From: CAYVQZ01 sp964453435
GTDB lineage: Bacteria > Abyssobacteria > SURF-5
Assembly (NCBI GenBank): GCA_964453435.1
Contig: CAYVQZ010000050.1
Coordinates: forward strand, 1-39,983
Direction: 5' to 3'
DNA: 39,983 nucleotides
The position numbers and the translations under genes were made by a program. Position 1 is the first letter of the stretch. Every line of letters starts with the position of its first letter. Positions 8,153 through 15,415 of this stretch are shown here, one piece after another. The notes beneath the pieces are model-generated. The model worked only from the letters and a program-made list of their open reading frames with translations, was not told the DNA's origin and did no database searches.

Positions 8153-9001
8153 ATGAATCGAAGGACCATCATTATGCTTTCCGCAAAGCGATGCGGCTCC
8201 ACGGCCCTGTTCAAGATGTTTCAAAAACATCCCGAAGTCGGAGTCTGTCATGTTAACCCGGACATCGATAATTGGGAGCCGAATTTCTGGAATCTCGCCG
8301 CCGAGGCAATTCAGGATTCTCCCGAAAAATTTATTTCGCGTTTTGAAAAGAGCCATCCTTTTCTCAGGGTTCCCGAAAAATTCACCGAGGAATCGGTTTT
8401 CAAATTGTGGGATGATATCCTGGCCGAGCTCGGACCCGTCGTGTTCGACAAGAGCCCGCAATACCTGGGGAATGAGTACGCCATTGAATTGTTGAAGAAA
8501 TATGTGGAAAAGGGCAACGATGTCAGGTTGTTCGCCTTTATCAGGGACCCGAGGGATGCGATAACGAGCCAGTACGAGCTGTGGAAAAGCTACGTCGAAA
8601 ACGATTCGCCCGAGAAACGGGAAGCAGCCTGGTTGGAGAAATATCATCACCTCGAGCGTCTTCAAAAGCATTTTGCATATATTCCCTTGTTCCGCTATGA
8701 AGACTTCTCCGCGGCGCCGTGCTGCTATGCGCCGATTCTGCTCAGGCACTGTGACTGCGCGGACATTCCCGAATCATATAGCCACATACAACCGACTTCA
8801 ATCGGCAGGTATTCCGCCTCTATTCTTCCGAGCATACGGAGATGGAAATTCAGCGAGGAATTCAAGGCGCACCTTCGCCGTTACGGCTATAAGACTCCCC
8901 AGCTTTCGCTCCCCGAGAGAGCAAGCGCAACCCTGAGAATGCTGTCGGGCAACATCAGGCGAGAGCTCGATGCCAGAAAACAGCGACAAAGTGCGACCTG
9001 A
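8153..9001 (+). CDS. Sulfotransferase family protein
   Basis: A 282-residue protein with the two PAPS-binding signatures of sulfotransferases. The first is a 5'-phosphosulfate loop-like AKRCGSTALFKMF at residues 11-23. The second is a 3'-phosphate motif, FAFIRDPRDAITSQ, at about 127-140, with Arg131 and Ser139 in the expected places. FRYEDFSAAP near 180 matches the usual Y/E-D-L segment. It would move a sulfo group from PAPS to an unknown sugar, lipid or protein acceptor. ATG at 8153 has a good AAGAAGG site. It stands alone between the corrinoid operon and the flagellar genes; modification of a surface glycan is one guess. Confidence 0.8.
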   Translation: MNRRTIIMLSAKRCGSTALFKMFQKHPEVGVCHVNPDIDNWEPNFWNLAAEAIQDSPEKFISRFEKSHPFLRVPEKFTEESVFKLWDDILAELGPVVFDKSPQYLGNEYAIELLKKYVEKGNDVRLFAFIRDPRDAITSQYELWKSYVENDSPEKREAAWLEKYHHLERLQKHFAYIPLFRYEDFSAAPCCYAPILLRHCDCADIPESYSHIQPTSIGRYSASILPSIRRWKFSEEFKAHLRRYGYKTPQLSLPERASATLRMLSGNIRRELDARKQRQSAT

Positions 9002-9478
9002 CCCGTCTTGTTCTCGCCATAACTCCTTCTTCCTGAATATGAACGGCGACCGTCTTTTTAATGAGTGACCCTCTTCGGAGAAAGAAGAGCGGTGGGTTGC
9101 AGCATCGCCCTTTGAATGCGCTTTCCGGAATCTATTTATTCTTTCCCCCGCCGATTCCTTTGGAGTGACTCACCGTGGAGTCGACAGCGCCGAATGAGAT
9201 ATCGTTCCACGAGATTGTGATGGTGCGAGCCGGTCCCTCTTCGACGAGGTCATAATCCCTCGAATGCGCCCACCACGGAGAACGTGCAAGATGGAGAAGC
9301 GGCGCCGAGCGTTGTTGGCCACCGGATTGAAGCAATTATTTCCGCGAACGGGCAATTTTTTCTGCTGCCGAAGTTCGCATTTTCGGCTTTCTGTTCCGGC
9401 ATTTGCGCGCCGACACCGTAAGTTGTTGCGGAACGTGGGCTTAAGAATGTTCTTTATATCCTCCCCCATTTGATCCGT
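9002..9478. other. Gap upstream of the flagellar promoter, no confident gene
   Basis: Two overlapping minus-strand frames (9132-9335 and 9170-9484) and one plus-strand frame are open, but none resembles a known protein or has a good ribosome site. The minus-strand frame ending at 9132 finishes in a plausible-looking tail (RTITISWNDISFGAVDS), so it could be the end of a decayed gene. I would not call it. Confidence 0.4.
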
Positions 9479-9494
9479 TGGCATTTTGCTTGCT
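9479..9494 (+). promoter_or_regulatory. Sigma-54 (-24/-12) promoter for the flagellar gene run
   Basis: The sequence TGGCATTTTGCTTGCT has GG at 9480-9481 and GC at 9492-9493 with exactly 10 bases between, the RpoN spacing. It also has the flanking TGGCA and TTGC elements. Transcription would begin near 9505, about 50 bases upstream of the flgF start. RpoN control of rod, ring and hook genes is usual in many Gram-negative lineages. Confidence 0.8.
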
Positions 9495-9557
9495 CAAGTA
9501 CAGTCGTCGAATTCTTCGGATAATGGATTTGGGATAGCCGTCCCGAAAGGAGTTCGT

Positions 9558-10313
9558 ATGTTGCGCGGGCTGTACAGCGCCGCCTCGGGAATGATTGCGC
9601 AAAGGGAGCGGCTGAATGTCGTCGCCAACAACATCGCGAATGTCGATACGGTCGGGTTCAAAAGAAACGAAGTCATCTCAAGAGGATTCTACCAGGTTTT
9701 CTCGGAAGAGGTCGGGCGTTTTCCCACCGTTCGCGGTTCCATGCAAACACCGGGCGGAGGAACTGCGTTGGATGCAACGACCCACGATTTCTCTCCGGGT
9801 TCGCTCATGGAAACGGAGAATCCGCTGGACATTGCGATAGACGGCCCCGGTTTCTTCGCGGTTCGAACGCCGGCGGGCGAACGGTACACGCGGGCGGGAA
9901 ACTTTTCGCTCACAATCGAAGGACAACTCATAACACAGGACGGGTGCCAGGTGGTAGGGTTGCAAGGCCCGATATTCGCGCGTGGCGAAAACGTGACGAT
10001 TGCGCCGAACGGCGAAGTTCTGGTGGACGGAGTTCCCACGGAGAGAATTCTGGTGGTGGATTTTCCCGAACCCGAGCGGCTTTTGAAGCAAGGGAAGAAC
10101 TTATACAACGCTGACGAGTCGGTAAGCCGGCGCAGGGTTACGATTGAGAGGCCTGATCTGCGGGTCGGGATGCTCGAGCGTTCAAACGTCAACACGGTCG
10201 CGGAGCTGACATCGATGATCGATGCGGCCCGCAATTATGAAAGTCATCAAAGGGTGATGCGGGCGTTTGACCAATCGCTCGACACCGCCGTGAACGAGAT
10301 AGCGCGGGCTTAG
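9558..10313 (+). CDS. flgF: Flagellar basal-body rod protein FlgF
   Basis: A 251-residue rod protein. The N-terminus, MLRGLYSAASGMIAQRERL then NNIANVDTVGFKR, is the standard rod/hook family helix. The C-terminal part (RSNVNTVAELTSMIDAARNYE, then RVMRAFDQSLDTAVNEIA) is the matching coiled-coil end. It is the first of two adjacent FlgF/FlgG paralogues, the usual order for proximal then distal rod. The start chosen is ATG 9558 with AAAGGAG at 9546-9552; the frame is open further upstream, but that part overlaps the sigma-54 promoter. It is secreted by the flagellar type III system and so has no signal peptide. Confidence 0.93.
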   Translation: MLRGLYSAASGMIAQRERLNVVANNIANVDTVGFKRNEVISRGFYQVFSEEVGRFPTVRGSMQTPGGGTALDATTHDFSPGSLMETENPLDIAIDGPGFFAVRTPAGERYTRAGNFSLTIEGQLITQDGCQVVGLQGPIFARGENVTIAPNGEVLVDGVPTERILVVDFPEPERLLKQGKNLYNADESVSRRRVTIERPDLRVGMLERSNVNTVAELTSMIDAARNYESHQRVMRAFDQSLDTAVNEIARA

Positions 10314-10350
10314 TGGTCGGATACTAACAGGAACACGCGGAGGCGGAAAA

Positions 10351-11136
10351 ATGCAGAGGTCCTTATTCACCGGGGCAACGGGGATGGAGTCTCAACAGCT
10401 CCATCTTGACGTGATCGCCAACAATCTTGCGAATGTGAACACCACGGCTTTCAAGCGCAGCCGGGTTGATTTTCAGGACCTGTTGTATCAGACGCTTCGC
10501 GCGCCTGGCGCCATTTCGTCGGAAGGGCTGGAAGTGCCTTCGGGCATCCAGCTTGGTCACGGAGTGGCAGTCGCGGCGGTCACAAAGTTGTTCCTGCAAG
10601 GCTCGTTCGTCGAGACCGGCAATGTTCTCGATGTCGCAATCGAGGGCGACGGCTTCTTTCAAATTACACTCCCCGACGGCGAGGTCGCGTACACCCGCGA
10701 CGGCTCGTTCAAGCTGAATCGCGACGGCACGCTTGTGACCTCTGATGGCTTGCCGCTGGAGCCGGAAATCACCATTCCCGAGGATGCGGTGTTTATCTCG
10801 ATCGGCCTGGACGGCACGGTTTCGGTGACTCTGGACGATGCGACAACCGACGAACTCGGACAAATCGAACTGGCGCGGTTCATCAATCCCGCGGGCTTGA
10901 TCAGCCGCGGGCGAAACCTTTTCCATGAATCGGATGCCTCGGGAGACCCCATTCTCAGTGTTCCGGGAGAAGACGGCGCCGGGACGCTCCGACAGGGGTT
11001 TCTCGAAAGCTCGAACGTTTCCGTTGTGGACGAAATCGTTCAACTCATCGTCACCCAACGCGCATTCGAGGTCAACTCTTCCGTCATCCGGACCTCTGAC
11101 GAAATGCTTCAGACCGCGAACAACCTGGTAACCTAA
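10351..11136 (+). CDS. flgG: Flagellar distal rod protein FlgG
   Basis: A 261-residue protein, the usual FlgG length, starting MQRSLFTGATGMESQQLHLD and followed by VIANNLANVNTTAFKRSRVDFQDLLYQT (the rod signature; the insertion after FKRSRV is FlgG-specific). The end, ESSNVSVVDEIVQLIVTQRAFEVNS then SDEMLQTANNL, is diagnostic of FlgG. It forms the distal rod that passes through the P and L rings encoded just downstream. It starts 37 bases after flgF with a GGAGGCGG site, and flgA follows after 14 bases. Confidence 0.96.
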   Translation: MQRSLFTGATGMESQQLHLDVIANNLANVNTTAFKRSRVDFQDLLYQTLRAPGAISSEGLEVPSGIQLGHGVAVAAVTKLFLQGSFVETGNVLDVAIEGDGFFQITLPDGEVAYTRDGSFKLNRDGTLVTSDGLPLEPEITIPEDAVFISIGLDGTVSVTLDDATTDELGQIELARFINPAGLISRGRNLFHESDASGDPILSVPGEDGAGTLRQGFLESSNVSVVDEIVQLIVTQRAFEVNSSVIRTSDEMLQTANNLVT

Positions 11137-11150
11137 AAAGCGCGCGCACC

Positions 11151-12134
11151 ATGATTCTGAAAGCAACGTTCGGCTGTTTGGTTGGTCTCTTCCTGTCGCT
11201 TGCATGCGCTGCTGAAAGCATCGGGGCGACAATCACCCTGCAGGACGAGACAAGCGTCGTCGCTCCCGTTGTTCGCCTGAGCGATCTGGGTACGATAACG
11301 GGCACGGAGCCACAGGACCAGCTCGAAGCGTTGGGGTTCGTCCCCATCTCTTCCTCTCCTGCTCCATCCGAGACGATGATTCTGAGCATCAATGCGATCG
11401 CTTATTCGCTGAGCGCGTCCGGCGTCGACCTTTCGGGGTTGCGGTTCGAGGGAGCGGCGCAGGCGCATGTGCGGCGGGAATACGCCCTCGTCTCGGTGGA
11501 TGAATTTCAAAAGGTGTTTTCCGAACACGTGTCGGAACGCACCGGCTGGCCGCGCGATTCCTTCATTGCGAATCCGCCCAAGAACATGCAGCCGGTTCCC
11601 GTGCCGGTGGGGACCCGAAAGATTATTGCGGAGACGTTTCCGGAGGAGGACTTTCAAGGCAGCGTTTTTGTTCGGTTTCAAATTTGGATTGATGAGACAT
11701 TATATCGCGAACTCGCTCACCGGTTCCTCATCGAGCGGTATGTCAAGGCGCTCGTGGCCTCGCACAAGATTTCGCGCGGCCAGTATGTCGACGCTTCGGA
11801 CGTGGAGGTGAAGAAGGTCGAGCAGTCCCGCCTTGACGACGAATCGTTTGTCACCGAAGAGGAAATAGCGGGTTTGCAGGCGGTTCGCACCATATATCCC
11901 GACACCGTTCTCACGCCGGACCTGCTTACAATGCCTCCGCTCGTCCGAAGGGGGCAGCACGCGTCGGTGGTTGTAAGCGGTGACGGGTTCAACATCATGA
12001 CCCGCGGCCGGGTGCTCGAAAACGGAACCGCGGACCAATTGGTGCGTGTGCGGCTGTTGTCGAGCCGAAAAATCGTAAAGGCCCGTGTCGTCGATTCCAA
12101 GACGCTCAAGATGAACAGTCCGAGGAACAAATGA
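11151..12134 (+). CDS. flgA: P-ring assembly chaperone FlgA
   Basis: A 327-residue protein with a Sec signal (hydrophobic stretch about residues 5-20, CLVGLFLSLACAA). A long N-terminal region precedes the C-terminal SAF-like domain, which carries VASHKISRGQYVDASDVEVKK (pieces: KISRGQ, DASDVEV), then TIYPDTVLTPDLL and VVVSGDGFNIMTRGRVLENG. This order is typical of FlgA, which keeps FlgI competent for P-ring assembly in the periplasm. No clear Shine-Dalgarno precedes the ATG, which sits 14 bases after flgG, so translation may depend on coupling. A repeat element separates it from flgH. Confidence 0.9.
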   Translation: MILKATFGCLVGLFLSLACAAESIGATITLQDETSVVAPVVRLSDLGTITGTEPQDQLEALGFVPISSSPAPSETMILSINAIAYSLSASGVDLSGLRFEGAAQAHVRREYALVSVDEFQKVFSEHVSERTGWPRDSFIANPPKNMQPVPVPVGTRKIIAETFPEEDFQGSVFVRFQIWIDETLYRELAHRFLIERYVKALVASHKISRGQYVDASDVEVKKVEQSRLDDESFVTEEEIAGLQAVRTIYPDTVLTPDLLTMPPLVRRGQHASVVVSGDGFNIMTRGRVLENGTADQLVRVRLLSSRKIVKARVVDSKTLKMNSPRNK

Positions 12135-12231
12135 TGAACAATTCGAGGGGAGGCCTTCAACGCATGGTCCTGCGGGTGAAACGGTCAACCGGTTCTTCAG
12201 AGCGCGGCATAGCCGCAACCAAACTTGGCTT

Positions 12232-12288
12232 CAGGGACAGTCCCGATTCTACGACACTTCGTGTCCGTAAATCAGGGACAGTCCCTTT
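12232..12288. repeat. Dispersed nested palindrome, copy B, inside the flagellar gene run
   Basis: This copy lies between flgA and flgH in the opposite orientation to copy A. Its arms are AGGGACAGTCCC at 12233-12244 and 12274-12285. Read on the minus strand, its inner stem is ACGGACAC-GAA-GTGTCGT. Compared with the copy at 37875-37929 one base pair has changed from G-C to A-T on both sides, so pairing is kept. Confidence 0.85.
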
Positions 12289-12472
12289 CGCCCCGTATCA
12301 CATTGTTACCGTTAACATTATGAGAGCCGCGGCATGAGAATCCCGAGGGAAATTTACAGTTCTGATAGACAGTAGTACAGAGGCAGCTTCCGCAAAGAAT
12401 ATTCCTCGGGATTCGGTTGAAAACCGCTCCTTCCCGCTCTCGGCCGGACCGCCTCAAAATGGAGAACGAAAC

Positions 12473-13129
12473 ATGATCGGACACAGAAAAGCGGGCATTC
12501 ACCTGACCATTGCGCTATTGACCCTTGCGCTGGCGCTTCACATATGGGCGGGGGCGAGCTTTGCCGACTCCGTCTGGAACCAGTCGCCGTCACAGCCGAC
12601 TTCCCTGTATTCCACCACGAAGGGAGAATACCGCATAGGCGATGTCATCACCATCTTGATTGTCGAAAATGTGAGCGCCAGAAATTCTGCAAGCCTCAAT
12701 ACCGATAAAGAGACGGAACTCGAGATGGGGTTTAACGGATTCGATGACATTTTCGGAATGACGCATTTCTTCGGGAGGCCGCTCTCCGTCGACCCCCAGT
12801 TTGATATCGACGTCTCGAATGAATTCGATGGCGGCGGTTCCTCGAGCCGGTCATCCGTCATAACCGGCACCATCTCGGGCCAGATTATCGAAATCCTGCC
12901 GAATTCGAACTTGAAAATCGAGGCCAGTCAGACAACCGTGATAAACGACGAGAAGAACTCGGTGATCCTGGTCGGCACTGTTCGTCCCCAGGACATTTCA
13001 CCTCAAAACACGGTGTTCTCGACCCAGGTGGCGAACGCGGAAATCAGGTATTCCGGCGTGGGCCCGCTGAGCACCGTGCAGAAGCGCGGTGTGATTACCG
13101 AATTTCTGGAATTCATATGGCCGTTCTAG
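12473..13129 (+). CDS. flgH: Flagellar L-ring protein FlgH
   Basis: A 218-residue protein with the FlgH core: SLYSTTKGEYRIGDVITILIVEN near residues 44-66 (the RIGD-ITI motif), the Ser/Asn-rich NSASLNTDKE, SSSRSSVITGTISGQI, LPNSNLKIEA, and the terminal GPLSTVQKRGVITEFLEFIWPF. It forms the outer-membrane L ring. A signal sequence covers residues 1 to about 31 (ending GASFA), but it contains no Cys. The usual lipoprotein anchor of FlgH is therefore absent, unlike in enterobacteria. Start ATG 12473 has GGAGAACG upstream. flgI begins 17 bases after the stop. Confidence 0.94.
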   Translation: MIGHRKAGIHLTIALLTLALALHIWAGASFADSVWNQSPSQPTSLYSTTKGEYRIGDVITILIVENVSARNSASLNTDKETELEMGFNGFDDIFGMTHFFGRPLSVDPQFDIDVSNEFDGGGSSSRSSVITGTISGQIIEILPNSNLKIEASQTTVINDEKNSVILVGTVRPQDISPQNTVFSTQVANAEIRYSGVGPLSTVQKRGVITEFLEFIWPF

Positions 13130-13146
13130 CCTTTGGAGAAAGGGGA

Positions 13147-14202
13147 ATGAGAGAACGACTCCTCATAATACTGACTCTGTTCTTTCTGATTGGCGCCACT
13201 TCGTCCGCCAATGCGCAGGCGGCGACCAGGATCAAGGACATCGCTTTTGTGCGGGGCGTAAGGAGCAACCAACTGGTCGGATACGGCCTCGTGGCGGGGC
13301 TGGATGGAACGGGAGACGGGCGGCGCATCCCGTTTACCAGCCAGATGCTGGCCAACATGGTGAACCAGTTCGGTGTCAGCTTCGAGACGCGCCAGCTTCG
13401 GGCGGAGAATGTGGCGGCTGTGATGGTAACGGCGGAGCTGCCGGCCTACGCCAAGGAAGGCGCCCGCTTGGACGCTGTTGTCTCCACGATAGGAGACGCC
13501 GAGAGCCTGAGGGGAGGAACACTCGTGCTGACACCGCTGCGAGGCGCGGATAACAACATATATGCGATTGCCCAGGGGCCGATTTCCATCGGCGGGTTCG
13601 GCACGCGCGCCCGCAGAGGCGGTCAGGAAAAGCACCTGACCGCCGGCATCGTCGTGCAGGGAACGCTCGTGGAAAGAGAAGTGTCTTCCACCATCATTTC
13701 CGACGGCGGATATCTCACTCTGTGCTTAAAGCGGGCGGATTTCACGACCGCCTCTCGAATGGCCGACGCCATTAACATGCATTTCCATCAGATATGCGCC
13801 GAAGCGGTCGACGGCGGAACGGTGAGGGTCGAGATTCCGTCGAAATACATGGATGACAGGGTGGCCTTCATCAGCGAAATGGAATCCACCCTCGTCGAGC
13901 CCGACACCCCCGTGAAAGTGGTCATAAATGAACGGACCGGCACCGTGGTTGTCGGGAAGGAGGCAGTGATCACGCCGGTGGCCGTCTCTCATGGGGAAAT
14001 AAAGATAGTCATTGGTTTTCCGCCCGATGAAGAGCCAGGAGACGATACGGCGGAAGGATATGTCGCCGAAATACAGGGCGCCAACGTCGGCGAGGTTGCC
14101 GCTGCGCTGAATGCTCTGGGGGTGACGCCCCAGGATATGATCGCCATCTTTCAGGCCATCGACCGCGCGGGCGCGCTGCATGCTTCGCTCGAACTCATGT
14201 GA
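13147..14202 (+). CDS. flgI: Flagellar P-ring protein FlgI
   Basis: A 351-residue protein of the standard FlgI length with a Sec signal (MRERLLIILTLFFLIGATSS, cleavage near ANAQA). Diagnostic segments are TRIKDIAFVRGVRSNQLVGYGLVAGLDGTGD (pieces: RIKDIA, GVRSNQLVGYGLVAGL), ENVAAVMVTAELP, LRGGTLVLTPLRGAD and INERTGTVVVG, and the C-terminal NALGVTPQDMIAIFQAIDRAGALHASLELM. It polymerises in the peptidoglycan layer as the P ring. ATG 13147 has GGAGAAAGGGGA in front; the frame also reads upstream to 13117, but that part overlaps flgH and adds ten non-conserved residues. Confidence 0.96.
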   Translation: MRERLLIILTLFFLIGATSSANAQAATRIKDIAFVRGVRSNQLVGYGLVAGLDGTGDGRRIPFTSQMLANMVNQFGVSFETRQLRAENVAAVMVTAELPAYAKEGARLDAVVSTIGDAESLRGGTLVLTPLRGADNNIYAIAQGPISIGGFGTRARRGGQEKHLTAGIVVQGTLVEREVSSTIISDGGYLTLCLKRADFTTASRMADAINMHFHQICAEAVDGGTVRVEIPSKYMDDRVAFISEMESTLVEPDTPVKVVINERTGTVVVGKEAVITPVAVSHGEIKIVIGFPPDEEPGDDTAEGYVAEIQGANVGEVAAALNALGVTPQDMIAIFQAIDRAGALHASLELM

Positions 14203-14282
14203 TCGCGTCACACGTGACTGCGTCACCGCATCCGTTGCCGGGGGAATCTGTTCATTCTTTACGCGGTATCCGGGTATTCAGC

Positions 14283-14475
14283 GCAATCGCAAAACAGGTA
14301 TTGGAGACTGTCCTGCGATTGCCCAGTGAAGGAGACTGTGAGACTGTCCGATAATTCGATGTCCTGCGCTTCGGGGACAGTCCCCTGCGCTCTGTTTTTG
14401 GTCATACACATAATTATCGGACAGTTTCACTGTCCCCGGAAGCGGATAAATTTCACCATGAATCGTGGGACACTC
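14283..14475. repeat. Composite palindromic repeat cluster between flgI and flgJ
   Basis: The 319-base gap between flgI and flgJ contains no gene. A first hairpin pairs CAATCGCA with TGCGATTG about 25 bases apart (starting near 14284). A second, larger inverted repeat pairs GAGACTGTCCGATAATT (from about 14349) with AATTATCGGACAGTTTC (from about 14412), 16 of 17 bases matching. Between them lies GGGGACAGTCCCC, the signature of the dispersed family. The cluster sits inside a gene run otherwise spaced tightly. Confidence 0.75.
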
Positions 14476-14521
14476 TCATTGCTGTATTTCCGATGACCAA
14501 CCGGACCATAAGAGGTTCATC

Positions 14522-14875
14522 ATGAATCAAGTCGATGTCGCTTCCATCGCGGCGCGGCACGCGGGTGTCGGCCAGACGGAGATGAAGCTCCAGCACCTGC
14601 GGACGCCCGACGCGGATTCCGACCCCGAGAAGCTGCGAGCGGCGGCACGGGAGTTGGAATCGTATTTCCTGCATGTCCTCATCCGGGAAATGAGAAAAAC
14701 CGTCCCGCCGAACTCACTGCTCAATGGGGGAAAGGCGGAGGAGATATTCCAGGACTTTCTCGATGAAGAGATTGCCGCGGAAATGGCCCGCTCGAATCAG
14801 GTTGGCCTGGCCGATTTAATCTGCAAAAGTCTCGAAAATCTCCTAAAGCAAAAGGGCGAAAGCGTCGATATATAG
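14522..14875 (+). CDS. flgJ: Rod-binding protein FlgJ, N-terminal domain only
   Basis: A 117-residue protein with the FlgJ rod-binding domain: LRAAARELESYFLHVLIREMRKTVP, then GGKAEEIFQDFLDEEIAAEMARSNQVGLADLICKSL (pieces given by position, residues 38-110). It lacks the C-terminal peptidoglycan-hydrolase domain of enterobacterial FlgJ, a form common outside gammaproteobacteria where a separate hydrolase opens the wall. Start ATG 14522 has AGAGG upstream; the longer frame from 14465 overlaps repeat DNA. It follows the repeat cluster and is followed by flgN after 23 bases. Confidence 0.9.
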   Translation: MNQVDVASIAARHAGVGQTEMKLQHLRTPDADSDPEKLRAAARELESYFLHVLIREMRKTVPPNSLLNGGKAEEIFQDFLDEEIAAEMARSNQVGLADLICKSLENLLKQKGESVDI

Positions 14876-14898
14876 GAATAAGAAAGAGGAGACCATCA

Positions 14899-15396
14899 AT
14901 GGATTGGGCCGCGTCACATCTTGCCGGAGTGCTCGAGAAACAGACTGAGAACTACAGGAACCTGAAAGAACTGTTGTTCGAGCAACGGAAGGCCATAACG
15001 GAGAATAACTTGCAAAAATTGTCGGCAGCAACCTCAAAGATACAGTTGCTCATCACCGAAAACAACCGGCTTGAGATGGGGCGGATCGATATGGTCAAAA
15101 AGATGGCGGCGGAACTGAAGCTGACGGGCGCCAACCCGACATTGAGGCAGATTGCGAGTCATCTTGGAGGTCCCGATTCGGACAGGCTTCTGGAGCTTCA
15201 CCGGCAGGCGGCCTCAACCATTTCCGAGGTAAAGCGCGAGAACAGTATCAACGAAGAACTGCTCAGGTACGGCACCGACTTGATGGACTCTGTCTGGAAA
15301 GCCATGGTCGACCCAGAACCGCATGACGGCACCTACGGCAGCACGGGGCAGGCAAACAAGACTGCGTCGATCACGCTTCTGGACCGTCAGGCATAG
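14899..15396 (+). CDS. flgN: FlgN-family flagellar export chaperone
   Basis: A 165-residue, helix-rich protein. It has the FlgN-type N-terminal helix (LEKQTENYRNLKELLFEQRKAI), the segment LLITENNRLE, and a long C-terminal coiled-coil region with RENSINEELLRYGTDLMDSV. FlgN chaperones the hook-junction proteins FlgK and FlgL and docks them to the export ATPase. Its place directly before flgK and flgL supports this strongly. The GAGGAGA site lies about 10 bases before the ATG. No flgM-like anti-sigma gene is found between flgJ and flgN, where it often sits. Confidence 0.85.
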   Translation: MDWAASHLAGVLEKQTENYRNLKELLFEQRKAITENNLQKLSAATSKIQLLITENNRLEMGRIDMVKKMAAELKLTGANPTLRQIASHLGGPDSDRLLELHRQAASTISEVKRENSINEELLRYGTDLMDSVWKAMVDPEPHDGTYGSTGQANKTASITLLDRQA

Positions 15397-15415
15397 GCAT
15401 TGTCGGAGAGGTTTC

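Noticed and set aside
7811..8749. Minus-strand frame of 312 codons
   Set aside because: It lies mostly antisense to the sulfotransferase, which has clear PAPS motifs and a ribosome site.
9132..9484. Two overlapping minus-strand frames upstream of flgF
   Set aside because: No ribosome site or known family; at most a decayed fragment.
12131..12337. Small frame overlapping the flgA stop (ATGA)
   Set aside because: It reads straight through the dispersed repeat, so the coding appearance is accidental.
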